NCBI GenBank assembly: GCA_034190545.1
Contig: JAXIOF010000029.1
Coordinates: 1-42,087 of the forward strand
Direction of reading: 5' to 3'
DNA length: 42,087 nucleotides
Source: Candidatus Afararchaeum irisae
GTDB lineage: Archaea > Halobacteriota > Halobacteria > Halobacteriales > Afararchaeaceae
The notes under the pieces are model-generated. The model had not been told where the DNA came from. It saw only the letters and a list, made by a program, of their open reading frames with translations, and did not search any database. Below are positions 1 through 9,003 of this stretch, in pieces (the first letter of the stretch is position 1; each line of letters begins with the position of its first letter). Both the position numbers and the translations under genes were made by a program.

Positions 1-783
1 GTCTTCGGCTACGCCTCTTACCGCGACGTGCTTGAGAGACGTGTGCGCGACGAGGTCTGGTATCCCTTAGTAGTCTTGGGATTAGGGGGGCTTACTGCCG
101 ACCTACTCCTTCTCGACACACAGACCGTGGCTGTCTTCGCCGCTATCAGCCTACTCTTCGGCGGCGTCTTCGGATACTTCTTCTACCGCATAGGTGCCTT
201 CGGTGGCGCAGACATGAAGGCGATAGTAGTCCTGAGCCTTCTGTTCCCTGTCTATCCCGACTTCTGGGGTCTTCCCGTAGTCCGGTCGGAAGCCGGGGTC
301 TTCATACTCACAGTCCTCGGAAACACAGTCGTAGTAGGTGCTCTGTATCCTCTGGGTCTCCTCGTCGAGAATATCTTGAGACACGGATTCAGTAACCCCG
401 TCCTGATGGTGGTCGGCAGACAGGTCAAAGTTGACGACTTACACACGCGACATGGACGTATTCTGAAGCTACCCGACGAGTCTATGACCTTCTCGGGAAC
501 TGATCTCGACTTTTTCCGTGACTACGTAGACTGGAGGGATCTCAAGTCGCTGTCGGAGGTCGACGCCTCAGATCTGCATCTGAGGGAGTTCGTCAACGAG
601 ACCGACTGGGTCACCGACGACATAGAGAACGACGAGGAGGAGATGAGACGGATACTCAAGGCGGACAAAGTCTGGATAACCCCTGGGATACCCTTCATAC
701 TTCCTATGACGGTGGGTCTCGTCGTAGCTCTGACCTACGGTGACGTCGTATATGCCGTCTTACGCTGGCTTTTTCTGACGTAG
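1..783 (+). CDS. Type IV prepilin peptidase (A24 family), 5' end outside window
   Basis: This is a membrane aspartyl protease of the FlaK/PibD type, which cleaves class III signal peptides of archaeal pilins and archaellins. The reading frame is open from base 1, so the true start lies upstream. The first visible residues (GYASYRD) carry the first catalytic Asp, and the second lies in the GGADMK motif at about codon 64. Hydrophobic segments surround both, and a charged cytoplasmic stretch precedes a C-terminal membrane helix (FILPMTVGLVVALTYG). A GTG at base 28 is only an internal codon. A likely substrate, a pilin-like protein, is encoded at the other end of the window. The family call is firm; exact substrates are inferred. 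Confidence 0.88.
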   Translation, partial: VFGYASYRDVLERRVRDEVWYPLVVLGLGGLTADLLLLDTQTVAVFAAISLLFGGVFGYFFYRIGAFGGADMKAIVVLSLLFPVYPDFWGLPVVRSEAGVFILTVLGNTVVVGALYPLGLLVENILRHGFSNPVLMVVGRQVKVDDLHTRHGRILKLPDESMTFSGTDLDFFRDYVDWRDLKSLSEVDASDLHLREFVNETDWVTDDIENDEEEMRRILKADKVWITPGIPFILPMTVGLVVALTYGDVVYAVLRWLFLT

Positions 784-798
784 CGGCGTACTCGGTGT

Positions 799-1170
799 AT
801 GGCTGAGACAGAAGACATAGAGATAGACTTCGGCGAAGACGGTCTCGTCCCTGCTGTCACACAGGACGCCGAGACGCGAGAGGTTCTGATGCTCGCCTAC
901 ATGAATCAGGAGGCTCTCGAAAAGACGCGAGAGACGCGCGAGGCACATTACTATTCGAGGTCGCGCGACGAGATATGGCACAAGGGAGCCACGAGCGGAC
1001 ACACCCAGGACGTCGACGAGATACTCGTCGACTGTGACGCCGACGCCGTTCTACTCAAGGTCGAACAGGAGGGCGGCGCCTGCCACACCGGCTACAGGTC
1101 GTGTTTCCACAGAAGAGTAGACGGCGAGGTCGTCGGCGAGAAGGTCTTCGACCCCGACGAAGTTTACTGA
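799..1170 (+). CDS. hisI: Phosphoribosyl-AMP cyclohydrolase
   Basis: HisI opens the adenine ring of phosphoribosyl-AMP, the third step of histidine synthesis. The 123-aa protein has the single-domain archaeal length and no fused HisE domain. The Mg site DCDAD (Asp78, Asp80, Asp82) and the zinc cysteines Cys79, Cys95 and Cys102 (in [14 protein letters not shown]) are all present. The ATG starts 16 bases after the prepilin peptidase stop, so the two genes are probably co-transcribed. No other his genes are in the window, as expected for the scattered his genes of haloarchaea. Confidence 0.96.
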   Translation: MAETEDIEIDFGEDGLVPAVTQDAETREVLMLAYMNQEALEKTRETREAHYYSRSRDEIWHKGATSGHTQDVDEILVDCDADAVLLKVEQEGGACHTGYRSCFHRRVDGEVVGEKVFDPDEVY

Positions 1171-1190
1171 TTACTGATACTGACTACTGA

Positions 1191-1385
1191 TCACTCGTCG
1201 TCTTCCCTCATATTGGGAGGGAGGAGGTTCGGGATTCCGTCTTCTATGGGGTATGTCTCGTCACAGTCCTCACAGTAGAGACTACCCTCGATTATCTCGC
1301 CGTCGTCGTCCTCCTCGTCGACAGTGAATTCGAGGTCGGACTTACACACCGGACAGCAGATTATATCCATTAGGTCTGGCTTCAT
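1191..1385 (-). CDS. Trm112-family zinc-ribbon protein
   Basis: This 64-aa protein has two zinc-binding Cys pairs, CPVC near residue 11 and CEDC near residue 38, followed by the IEDGIPNLLPP tail typical of Trm112/UPF0434 proteins. Archaeal Trm112 is known as a partner that stabilises several SAM-dependent methyltransferases acting on tRNA, rRNA and release factor. Its ATG overlaps the purA stop by 4 bases (ATGA), so translation is likely coupled. Its methyltransferase partners are not encoded here. An aRF1, a possible methylation target in other archaea, is encoded at 13.1 kb. Confidence 0.87.
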   Translation of the reverse strand: MKPDLMDIICCPVCKSDLEFTVDEEDDDGEIIEGSLYCEDCDETYPIEDGIPNLLPPNMREDDE

Positions 1386-2683
1386 GGCTTGTCAAACGGG
1401 TTGGTACGGATTATAGTTTGCTCTCTTCCGGGACCTACGCTCACGGCGTAGAACTCGGTGTCGAGTTCGTCCTCAAGGTACTCGACGTAGGCGCGCGCGT
1501 TCTCGGGTATCTCGTCGTAGGTCTCTATCGCGTCCCAGTCGACGCCTTCCCAGCCGTCGAATCTCTCGTAGACGGGCTCACATCTCGCCCAGTCGTCCAT
1601 GTCGGCGGGGATACTCTCGACACGTTCGCCGTCGAGGTCGTACGCCTCACAGACCTTGACCTCATCGAGACCGTCGAGGACGTCTATGCTCGTGATCACA
1701 CCTCCAGTGAAGTCGTTTATGCGTGAGGCGTGTCTCACCATCGGAAGGTCGAACCAGCCGACACGTCTCCGTCTGCCCGTCGTCGTGCCGTACTCGTTTC
1801 CGACCTCGACGAGATGGTCTCCGACGTCGTTTTCGAGCTCTGTCGGCAGGGGTCCTGTTCCGACGCGCGAGAGGTACGCCTTCATGACACCGACGGTCTC
1901 GTCGAGACGTGTCGCTCCGACTCCGGTTCCCGTACACGCTCCCCCGACTGTGGTGTTAGAGCTCGTGAGGTACGGGTATATTCCGTGGTCTATGTCGAGC
2001 GATGTTCCCTGTGCGCCCTCGAAGAGGACGTCGTCGCCGTCGTCGAGTCTCTGGTTTATGACTTCGCTCGCGTTTATTATCCAGTCTTCGAGCTCCTCGC
2101 CGTACTCGACGTACTCCTCGTATATCTCGTCGACGTCGAACTCGTCACCCGCTTCGAGTCCGTAGACGTCCTCTACGACAGCTCTCTTACGCGGAACGAC
2201 GTACTCTAGCTTCTCTCTGAGTCTGTCGGGGTTGAGAAGGTCGAGCGCGCGCACTCCACGTCTTCCGACCTTGTCCTCGTAACACGGTCCTATTCCACGT
2301 CCCGTCGTTCCGGCTGCCATGTCCCCCTTGGCGTCCTCCTCCATTCCGTCGAGGACGCGGTGGTACGGCATTATGATATGTGCGCGCTCCGCGAGATACA
2401 GATCGGGGTCGATACCCTTCTCTCTGAGCTCTTCTATCTCTTCGAGGAGGACAGTTGGGTTGACGACACAGCCGTTGCCGACGACTGCTGTCTTACCTCT
2501 TATGACGCCGCTAGGGACGAGATGGAGCTTGAACTCCTCACCGTCTGCGACGACGGTGTGACCGGCGTTGTCTCCTCCCTGAAAACGGACTATGACATCC
2601 GCTGACTCCCCGTAGAGATCGGTTATCTTTCCTTTGCCTTCGTCTCCTAACTGAGAACCGACTATAGTTACTCCTGCTCCCAT
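1382..2683 (-). CDS. purA: Adenylosuccinate synthase
   Basis: PurA joins IMP and aspartate using GTP, the first step from IMP to AMP. At 433 aa it is full length. The N-terminal GDEGKGK loop (residues 13-19) and the NAGHTV segment are intact. TTGRGIGPCYEDK, the SLDIDHGIYPYLTSSNTT block and GRRRRVGWFD follow in the usual order. It is first in a two-gene minus-strand unit with the Trm112-like gene. The family is highly conserved and the call is secure. Confidence 0.97.
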   Translation of the reverse strand: MGAGVTIVGSQLGDEGKGKITDLYGESADVIVRFQGGDNAGHTVVADGEEFKLHLVPSGVIRGKTAVVGNGCVVNPTVLLEEIEELREKGIDPDLYLAERAHIIMPYHRVLDGMEEDAKGDMAAGTTGRGIGPCYEDKVGRRGVRALDLLNPDRLREKLEYVVPRKRAVVEDVYGLEAGDEFDVDEIYEEYVEYGEELEDWIINASEVINQRLDDGDDVLFEGAQGTSLDIDHGIYPYLTSSNTTVGGACTGTGVGATRLDETVGVMKAYLSRVGTGPLPTELENDVGDHLVEVGNEYGTTTGRRRRVGWFDLPMVRHASRINDFTGGVITSIDVLDGLDEVKVCEAYDLDGERVESIPADMDDWARCEPVYERFDGWEGVDWDAIETYDEIPENARAYVEYLEDELDTEFYAVSVGPGREQTIIRTNPFDKP

Positions 2684-2725
2684 TCTTCTACCTCTATTAC
2701 CCTCTTGATCTTCCTCGCGCGCGTT

Positions 2726-3391
2726 TTAGTAGCTTTCGTTATCCTCGGCTCGGTCTCTCATCTCCGGGTCTATCTCGTGAGGAACGTCCGTGATTACTCC
2801 GGCTCCCATACCGACGAGTTCGAGAGCCCTCCCGACATCGTTGACAGTCCACGCGTTGACTTCGAGACCTCTCTGGATCGCTTCGTCTACGTATTCCGGG
2901 TCGACGAGGTCGTGGTGGGGATGTACCGCCGACGCGTCGACCTCCTCGGCGACACCGAATCCGTCCCCCTCCTCGAAGAGAGGCGCGAGACCGTGGTTCG
3001 ACTTCTCGGCTAACTCCCTCAGAGCCGCGTAGTCGAAAGACGAGACGATGACGTCCCCCGGGTAGCCTTCGAGGAGGTCGAGTACTGCGTCGGTGACACG
3101 TCTCTCCTTCACCTCTATGTTGAGGTCTAAGCCGTACTCCTCGGCGGCTTCGAGAGCCTCGTCGAGACGTGGGACGACGTCCTCTATTTCCTCGTACCTG
3201 TATGAGTCGAGTCTTCCCGTCTTCGAAGTCGTCCTGTCGACTGTCTCGTCGTGGAGGAGAACAGGAACACCGTCCTTTGTCGCTCGGACATCGACCTCGA
3301 CCACATCGACGTACTCCGCCGCTTTTTCCACCGCCTCTACCGTGTTCTCGGGTGCGAGAGAACAGCCTCTATGTCCGATGAGTCTCGTCAT
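2726..3391 (-). CDS. Glycerophosphodiester phosphodiesterase
   Basis: This 221-aa protein is a compact GDPD TIM barrel. HRG (residues 7-9) and APENT form the first catalytic/metal site, VEVDVRATKDG the second, and LLHDETVDRTT carries the conserved His. Late motifs (VNAWTVND) are also present. Such enzymes hydrolyse glycerophosphodiesters to glycerol phosphate and an alcohol. No signal peptide is visible, so it is probably cytoplasmic. It is divergent from the NOS gene with a 35-base gap, so the two promoters must overlap. Confidence 0.9.
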   Translation of the reverse strand: MTRLIGHRGCSLAPENTVEAVEKAAEYVDVVEVDVRATKDGVPVLLHDETVDRTTSKTGRLDSYRYEEIEDVVPRLDEALEAAEEYGLDLNIEVKERRVTDAVLDLLEGYPGDVIVSSFDYAALRELAEKSNHGLAPLFEEGDGFGVAEEVDASAVHPHHDLVDPEYVDEAIQRGLEVNAWTVNDVGRALELVGMGAGVITDVPHEIDPEMRDRAEDNESY

Positions 3392-3426
3392 ACCCCGGGT
3401 ACGAAACGCAGACTCTAAAGCACTAC

Positions 3427-4575
3427 GTGACTACTATACAACAGTTCATGGAGTCTTCTGTTCCCGACTACGACCCCGATCAAGTATATAAAGAGGCTGA
3501 GGAGTTCGTGCGACAGGCTTACTCCGAACTCGGAAAGGAAGACGAGATCGACGAACGTCTCGAAGAGATAAGATCCTCGATAGACGAGACTGGGCATTAC
3601 GAACACACCTACGAGGAGCTCGAACACGGGGCGCGGATGGCGTGGCGTAACAGTAACAGATGTATAGGACGTCTCTTCTGGGACAGGCTCAATGTCATAG
3701 ACGAGCGCGGACGTGAGACTGCCGAAGGGGTCTATGAGGCTCTGTGTGACCATATCGAATACGCCACTAGTGACGGCGACATAAAGCCCGCCATATCGAT
3801 ATTCAAGCCGATGGTACGGGGCGAACAGCAGGTACGTATCTGGAACTACGAACTCGTGCGTTACGCGGGTTACGAGACAGAAGACGGCATAATTGGTGAC
3901 CCCGACGAGGTCGAGTTCACCGAGTACTGCGAGTCGAGGGGATGGGAGACCGAGGGCGAGAGGACAGATTTCGATCTACTTCCTCTCGTGATACAGATCC
4001 GGGACAACGAACCCGAGATCTTCGACGTCCCCGACGAGATTGCTCTCGAAGTCAGTATACGCCATCCTGAGTACGACTGGTTCGAGGATCTGGGTCTGAG
4101 ATGGTACGCTGTTCCGATAGTCTCGGACATGCGTCTCGAAATAGGAGGACTCCAGTATACCGCCGCGCCCTTCAACGGCTGGTACATGGAGACAGAGATA
4201 GGCGCGCGTAACTTCGCCGACGAGGACAGGTACGACATGCTTCCCGAGGTCGCCGAGGGACTCGGGTACGACATATCGAACCCGCGCACACTCTGGAAGG
4301 ACGAGGCGGTGGTCGAGCTAAACAGGGCGGTTCTCCACTCGTACGAGGAGGACGGCGTCAAGATAGTCGACCACCACACTGCAGCCGAACAGTTCGAGGA
4401 GTTCGAGGAGGAGGAAGAAGACGAGGGACGCGAGGTCACGGGGAAATGGAGCTGGCTCATACCTCCCGTCTCGCCCGCGACGACACATATCTTCCACAAG
4501 CCCTACGACGACACTGTGAGGACACCCAACTACTTCTACCAGGACGCTCCGTACGAGAACGACGACGAAGACTAA
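3427..4575 (+). CDS. nos: Nitric oxide synthase oxygenase
   Basis: This is a stand-alone NOS oxygenase domain that makes NO and citrulline from arginine, using heme, a pterin and electrons from a separate reductase. The heme-thiolate motif WRNSNRCIGR places the Cys ligand at residue 79. The substrate Glu lies in WYMETEIGARN, and the C-terminal DHHTAAEQF...GREVTGKWSWLIPP block matches bacterial NOS. At 382 aa it matches prokaryotic NOS and has no fused reductase. The listed start is GTG at 3427; ATG at 3448 (residue 8) is an alternative. An acidic insert (FEEFEEEEEDEG) is a halophilic adaptation. No dedicated reductase is adjacent. Confidence 0.93.
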   Translation: MTTIQQFMESSVPDYDPDQVYKEAEEFVRQAYSELGKEDEIDERLEEIRSSIDETGHYEHTYEELEHGARMAWRNSNRCIGRLFWDRLNVIDERGRETAEGVYEALCDHIEYATSDGDIKPAISIFKPMVRGEQQVRIWNYELVRYAGYETEDGIIGDPDEVEFTEYCESRGWETEGERTDFDLLPLVIQIRDNEPEIFDVPDEIALEVSIRHPEYDWFEDLGLRWYAVPIVSDMRLEIGGLQYTAAPFNGWYMETEIGARNFADEDRYDMLPEVAEGLGYDISNPRTLWKDEAVVELNRAVLHSYEEDGVKIVDHHTAAEQFEEFEEEEEDEGREVTGKWSWLIPPVSPATTHIFHKPYDDTVRTPNYFYQDAPYENDDED

Positions 4576-4633
4576 AACCGTCTTTTTAGCCTAAGTCAGT
4601 TATAACTGTTTTTCGGTCAGATGTAGAATTACG

Positions 4634-4900
4634 ATGTCGCAGACACAGACAGCCCGGGCTTCCAAGCACCGACGTGACGACTACAACGATGAACGGAGAG
4701 CAATCGTTGAGTATCTCAGAAAGAGATCCGAAGAAGGGAAGGTCTTCTTCAAGAGCAAAAAGATTGCCCGCGACCTCGGAATCTCGGCGAAGAAGGTCGG
4801 CGCTAATCTCGGAAGGCTGTCGGAGGAGTCGGATCTTCCCGTCTCGATAGAGAGATGGAGTCAGAGCAATGCGACGACTTGGAAGGTAGAGCCTCGCTAG
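4634..4900 (+). CDS. Small winged-helix-like haloarchaeal protein (DUF7123-like)
   Basis: This 88-aa protein resembles a conserved haloarchaeal family I recall as DUF7123. The core FFKSKKIARDLGISAKKVGANLGRL reads as a helix-turn-helix/winged helix, and the end (ATTWKVEPR) looks like a wing strand. It may bind DNA, but no target can be seen. It lies 58 bases after the NOS gene on the same strand and could be co-transcribed or have its own promoter in the AT-rich gap. Its stop overlaps the convergent squalene/phytoene synthase gene by 4 bases. Confidence 0.75.
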   Translation: MSQTQTARASKHRRDDYNDERRAIVEYLRKRSEEGKVFFKSKKIARDLGISAKKVGANLGRLSEESDLPVSIERWSQSNATTWKVEPR

Positions 4901-5964
4901 GATCTGTGGAAAGGCTTCCTCGAAACGGTTTTTCTGAGGTCGCCTACTGACTCCTTTCCGACGTCGGAGTCAGGCGACGTGAAGGCATCTATTATTGCCA
5001 TCACTTCTCTGCGTGATATCTTTACGTCGCCCTCTAAGACGACGTCGCTCGGACGTGACCTGAGTTCACGGAGTGTAGCGACCGCGAGGAGGAAAGGTAC
5101 TGCCCACGCCTCTAAGTTGTTGCCGTCTTTCTCGGGAACCTCCTCGAGATACGTCTGTGAGTCGTCGAGGTAGCCCTCGGCGCGGTCTACGACACGTCTC
5201 ACGACTCTCGCGACGGCGTCGGCGTTCTCTTCATCCGCGACCTCCTCCTGTCCTACGCCTTCTTCTTCGAGCCACTCGGCGGGGAGGTAGACGTTGTTCT
5301 CCTCCTCGTAGTCCTTCCTGACGTCCTTGGCGACGTTGACCAACTGGAGGAGGAGACCGAACGAACGTGAGTTCTGTCTCAGAACATCGACCTTTGTCTT
5401 CGACTTCGATGCACCTCTCACGACGAGGTTAGTTATGAGGTCGCCTACGGTTCCGGCGACGTACCAGCAGTACTCCTCTAACTCCTCGACTGAGTGTATA
5501 CGTAGACCGCCCTTCGACGAGTATCTCTCTACGAACTCAGACATCCCACCTACGAGCTCCTGTACAGGCGGGAGTATCGCCCTCCGGCTCTCGGGCGAGA
5601 ACGACCTGAATACTCCTACGACGCGCGAGGCGTTGCCCACGAGCTTCCAGTCGTCGTCGTTCCCGTCGGGAATCCATTTCTCGACCTCTTCCTCGAACTC
5701 CTCGGGGTCGGCTCCTTCAAGTACGTCGTTGTATCTGTCGAGTATCTCAGCCTGTTCCTCAGGAGGTATATGTCCGGCGTCCTCAACGGTATCGGCGATA
5801 CGGCAGAGGAGATAACCTACACAGATATACGATGACATCGGCTCGTCGAGTAGATCCACAGTGATAGCAAACGTGCGCGAGACGTCCTGGACAGTGTCGT
5901 AACACCACTCCAGGTCTTCATCCTTAAAGTTCCTGTCTCCGAGGTCGAGGCTGGACTCTTCCAT
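4897..5964 (-). CDS. Squalene/phytoene synthase family protein
   Basis: This is a 355-aa trans-isoprenyl head-to-head synthase. The first Asp-rich motif DTVED is at residues 58-62. The second is in the LVNVAKDVRKDYEEENNVYLP region around residue 215. Such enzymes condense two farnesyl or geranylgeranyl diphosphates to squalene or phytoene. Haloarchaea usually carry both types, and sequence alone does not separate them here. The DLEWCYDTVQDVSRTFAI start resembles the squalene synthase-like group, so that is slightly favoured. No carotenoid desaturase lies next to it. Confidence 0.87.
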   Translation of the reverse strand: MEESSLDLGDRNFKDEDLEWCYDTVQDVSRTFAITVDLLDEPMSSYICVGYLLCRIADTVEDAGHIPPEEQAEILDRYNDVLEGADPEEFEEEVEKWIPDGNDDDWKLVGNASRVVGVFRSFSPESRRAILPPVQELVGGMSEFVERYSSKGGLRIHSVEELEEYCWYVAGTVGDLITNLVVRGASKSKTKVDVLRQNSRSFGLLLQLVNVAKDVRKDYEEENNVYLPAEWLEEEGVGQEEVADEENADAVARVVRRVVDRAEGYLDDSQTYLEEVPEKDGNNLEAWAVPFLLAVATLRELRSRPSDVVLEGDVKISRREVMAIIDAFTSPDSDVGKESVGDLRKTVSRKPFHRS

Positions 5965-6023
5965 GTTACCCTATATAATCCAACCAAACAAAAGGTTAAG
6001 GTACTTTGGTTACCGTTCGACTC

Positions 6024-6437
6024 CTAATACGGCGGCGACTGACCTGTGATGACCTCCGAGACGTTGGCGAGCTCGTCGCTGAGGAGAACTACCATATCGT
6101 CGAGCGTGACGATACCCGCGAGTTCGCCGTTCTCGACTACGGGACATCTCCTTATTCCCTCGTCCGACATCGTCCTCAGAACCTCGAAGACACCGTCGTC
6201 TGCGTCGGCAGTCACGAGGTCGGTCGTCATTATCTCGCTTACGGGTGCTCCGCCGTCGACTCCGTGTCCCATCTCCATCGCTATCTTCCTGTCCGTCACG
6301 AGCCCCTCAGGAGAGCCGTTCTTCTCTATCACGACACTCCCGACGCTCTCGTCTTCCATTATCTCACACACTCCGGCTATGCTCTCTCCCCTATCTGCGG
6401 TCACGACGTCTTCTCTGGCGATATCTTTTACTGTCAT
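6024..6437 (-). CDS. Two-CBS-domain protein
   Basis: The protein starts best at the ATG at 6437 (MTVKDIAREDVV), giving 137 aa; the frame stays open to 6491 but that extension lacks family character. It consists only of a CBS pair: residues about 1-60 (ADRGESIAGVCEIMEDESVGSVVI) and about 70-130 (ADDGVFEVLRTMSDEGIRRCPVVENGELAGIVTLDDM). CBS pairs bind adenine nucleotides and act as energy or redox sensors. With no attached effector domain, its partner is unknown. Confidence 0.9.
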   Translation of the reverse strand: MTVKDIAREDVVTADRGESIAGVCEIMEDESVGSVVIEKNGSPEGLVTDRKIAMEMGHGVDGGAPVSEIMTTDLVTADADDGVFEVLRTMSDEGIRRCPVVENGELAGIVTLDDMVVLLSDELANVSEVITGQSPPY

Positions 6438-6540
6438 TTTCTTTCTCTGGATGTCTGTGGTATCTGTCGGGCGATACCCTAGAATGATCACAATTAATAC
6501 TTATGAGCTTTGGGGCGACTGGATAAAACGTGGTTCATCT

Positions 6541-6649
6541 ATATTGGTATATAGAAATATATATTTAAATCGGTAAAAAATACAGATATGTATTCAGATA
6601 TATACTCATTCCGTTAGGTTTATGTTTGTCTCAACTGCTTCTCAAAGTG
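6541..6649 (+). promoter_or_regulatory. AT-rich promoter/leader of pstS
   Basis: The sequence before pstS is extremely AT-rich. A TATA-like element (tatatttaaat, 6560-6570) is followed by a near-perfect 12-base tandem repeat (cagatatgtatt 6583-6594, cagatatatact 6595-6606). A phosphate-responsive promoter is expected here from function. The repeat could be a regulator site, but no known box is recognised. Confidence 0.45.
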
Positions 6650-7789
6650 ATGTCAGACCAAGACGGAGTTTCGAGACGTGACTTACTCAAGGCAGCGGGT
6701 GCCGCAGGTATCGCCGGACTCGCAGGATGTACCGGAGGCGGAGGAGGAAATGGAGGAGAGCAAACTACCGACACCAACGGCGGAGGTCAGCAGACACAGA
6801 ACGGCGGAGGTCAGTCTCAGGATCAGAACCAGCAGCAGTCTCAGAGTAGAGTAGGACCTCTGACGGCTGACGGATCTTCGACTGTCTACCCCATAACGAG
6901 CCAGGGAGCCTCTGTGTGGAACTCGAACCCTCCTGCTGACGACAAGGAGTACTGGGGACCGGGTCAGTACGGCATAGACACTGACAAGCCCCTCGCCGAC
7001 TACTGGGCAGGTCTCTACGGCTTCGAGCCCAAGGATAGCGGTCAGCCCCCCTTCATGGTCAACGTCGGACTCAGCCACTCGGGCACGGGAGTCAACAAGG
7101 TCATGCAGGGACAGGTTGACATAGGAGACTCAAGTGCTCCCGTCGCCGACGAGCTTCCCGACCTCTCGCAGTCGAAGCTAGACAAGTTTGTCGACCACGT
7201 AGTCGGAGTCGACGGACAGCCCATCGTTGTCTCGCGTGAGATCTATGACGCAGGAGTTACTAAGCTCACGGGGGATCAGCTCAGAGCTATCTACAAGCAG
7301 GAGATCACCAACTGGAGCGAAGTCGGAGGTCCCGACAAGAAGATACAGGCTGTTGGACGTGCGGTCGGGTCGGGAACCGACACAGCCTTCCGTGCGAACC
7401 TCTACGGCGACCCCGAAGCATCTATAAAGCCCGATGTCAGAAAGGGAGAGAACCAGCAGGTTCAGACACTCGTCGCCAACTCCGACAACGCCATAGGATA
7501 CATGGCTCTCGCCTTCATCCAGCCTAATGGACAGGTTCCCCCTATAGCACTCGAACTCAACGGCACAACCTATGAGTACGGAAAGAACCTCGGTGCGAAG
7601 GGATACCCCCTTTCGCGTGACCTCCACTGCTACACCTACGACGGAACATCCAAGAAGGAGGCTGTGTTCATACGTATGCTCCTAAGCGAGTACGGACAGA
7701 AGAACTTCGTCGAGCCCAACAACTACTTCAAGCTTCCTGAGAGTAGACGTGAGGAGCAGCGTGCGAAGCTCCCCGATACCGTGGTGTAA
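6650..7789 (+). CDS. pstS: Phosphate ABC transporter substrate-binding lipoprotein
   Basis: PstS binds phosphate outside the cell and delivers it to PstCAB. Starting at the ATG at 6650 gives 379 aa with a Tat motif SRRDLLK (residues 8-14), a hydrophobic stretch and a lipobox LAGC (Cys27). That signal layout is why this start is preferred over the TTG at 6626. A Gly/Gln/Asn-rich linker (about 28-65) tethers the binding domain, which opens with LTADGSSTVYPIT, a phosphate-binding segment, and later has AVGRAVGSGTDTAFR. It is followed, after a gap with its own promoter, by pstCAB-phoU. Confidence 0.94.
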   Translation: MSDQDGVSRRDLLKAAGAAGIAGLAGCTGGGGGNGGEQTTDTNGGGQQTQNGGGQSQDQNQQQSQSRVGPLTADGSSTVYPITSQGASVWNSNPPADDKEYWGPGQYGIDTDKPLADYWAGLYGFEPKDSGQPPFMVNVGLSHSGTGVNKVMQGQVDIGDSSAPVADELPDLSQSKLDKFVDHVVGVDGQPIVVSREIYDAGVTKLTGDQLRAIYKQEITNWSEVGGPDKKIQAVGRAVGSGTDTAFRANLYGDPEASIKPDVRKGENQQVQTLVANSDNAIGYMALAFIQPNGQVPPIALELNGTTYEYGKNLGAKGYPLSRDLHCYTYDGTSKKEAVFIRMLLSEYGQKNFVEPNNYFKLPESRREEQRAKLPDTVV

Positions 7790-7875
7790 GTAGACGCGAG
7801 TAGAGCTCTTCCCCTCTACACCTTATCTCGACGGGCTCCGTGTTACTGTGTCTGCTAGCTCGGTGGAGAAGAAGA

Positions 7876-7890
7876 GAGTTTAATACACCA
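7876..7890 (+). promoter_or_regulatory. Probable TATA box of the pstC-pstA-pstB-phoU unit
   Basis: A TTTAATA element (7879-7885) lies about 26-32 bases before the pstC ATG at 7911. This is the spacing expected for a leaderless haloarchaeal transcript. It suggests that the permease/ATPase genes are transcribed separately from pstS, which allows PstS to be made in excess. Confidence 0.5.
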
Positions 7891-7910
7891 GAAAAGATAA
7901 GACCAAAACA

Positions 7911-9002
7911 ATGCTGGATGATGTAGAACTGACAGGAAAGACTCAGACCGACAGTACCTCAGGCTCACGTACGGGGGTCGTCGGTCTACAGATACTAGGT
8001 GCTGTCTCCGTGATGGCTGCTTTCGTCGGATTCCTTCTCCAGGCGTCGTGGACTGTTTATCCTCTCAGCGTCTTCGTAATGTCTGCAGCCTACGGATGGT
8101 ACTCCTATCAGAAAGAAACAGCGCGATCCCTCGCGTTTCTCACCACTGTTTTCACGGTTCTGGTTCTCGGGCTCATAACAGTCTATCTCTTTCTCGAATC
8201 GATACCAGTCTTCCGAAGTATGGGTATTGAGATATTCATCCCCTTTGGAAAAGATATCACATCCCCCATAGCGATGTGGAATCCCAACAAGGACTATTAC
8301 TCACTCGCACCGATGATGTGGGGGACTCTCATAACGACTCTGATAGCGATGGCGATAGCGGGTCCTCTTGGCGTCGCGGGCGCTCTCTTCATAGGGGAGA
8401 TAGCTCCGAGACGTGTCAGGGAGGTCGTGAAGCCCGGGGTCGAGATACTCGCTGGAATACCCTCGATAGTCTACGGCTTCATTGGATACGTCATAATCAA
8501 CGAGTACATGATGCAGGTCTTCGCACTCCCTACCTTCGGAAGTCTCTTCGTCGTTGGAGTCGTCATCGGAATAATGGCTCTCCCAACAGTTGTCTCTGTC
8601 GCCGAGGACGCAATAGACAGCATCCCCGAGTCGACTAAGAGCGGATCTCTCGCTCTCGGAGTCACCGACTGGGAGACGATGAAGAGCATCACGATACCCG
8701 CGGCTGTCTCGGGTATCTCGGCGGCGGTTCTACTCGGAGTCGGAAGGGCGATAGGAGAGACGATGGCTGCGACTGTCATACTCGGACATTCTCAGGTGTT
8801 TCCCGAACCGGTCTACAATATCTTCGGTAACACTGAGACGCTCACGAGTCTAATAGCAAGTCAGTACGGTAATGCCCATGGTACCCATATGAAGGCTCTC
8901 TTCTCGGCGGGTGTCGTGCTGTTCGTCACAGTTCTCGTGATATCGGTTGTGTCACAGATGATAGAAGCAAGAATGAAACAGAAGTTCCAGGGTCTACAGT
9001 AA
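7911..9002 (+). CDS. pstC: Phosphate ABC transporter permease PstC
   Basis: This 363-aa integral membrane protein is one of the two Pst permeases. After an N-terminal tail come two closely spaced helices (about 22-65), then the long loop and the binding-protein-dependent transport core. The EAA loop reads SKSGSLALGVTDWETMKSITIPAAVSGI (in part), followed by LGVGRAIGETMA, the hallmark of PstC/PstA. The gene starts a tight operon: pstA begins 1 base after its stop. Haloarchaeal PstC proteins of this size are normal. Confidence 0.94.
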   Translation: MLDDVELTGKTQTDSTSGSRTGVVGLQILGAVSVMAAFVGFLLQASWTVYPLSVFVMSAAYGWYSYQKETARSLAFLTTVFTVLVLGLITVYLFLESIPVFRSMGIEIFIPFGKDITSPIAMWNPNKDYYSLAPMMWGTLITTLIAMAIAGPLGVAGALFIGEIAPRRVREVVKPGVEILAGIPSIVYGFIGYVIINEYMMQVFALPTFGSLFVVGVVIGIMALPTVVSVAEDAIDSIPESTKSGSLALGVTDWETMKSITIPAAVSGISAAVLLGVGRAIGETMAATVILGHSQVFPEPVYNIFGNTETLTSLIASQYGNAHGTHMKALFSAGVVLFVTVLVISVVSQMIEARMKQKFQGLQ

Positions 9003-9003
9003 T

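Noticed and set aside
1599-2209. Open frames of 188 and 159 codons opposite purA
   Set aside because: They are antisense shadows of a highly conserved enzyme, with no domains.
6626-6649. TTG start of pstS eight codons upstream
   Set aside because: The ATG at 6650 places the Tat motif at residues 8-14 as usual; the extension adds an atypical leader.
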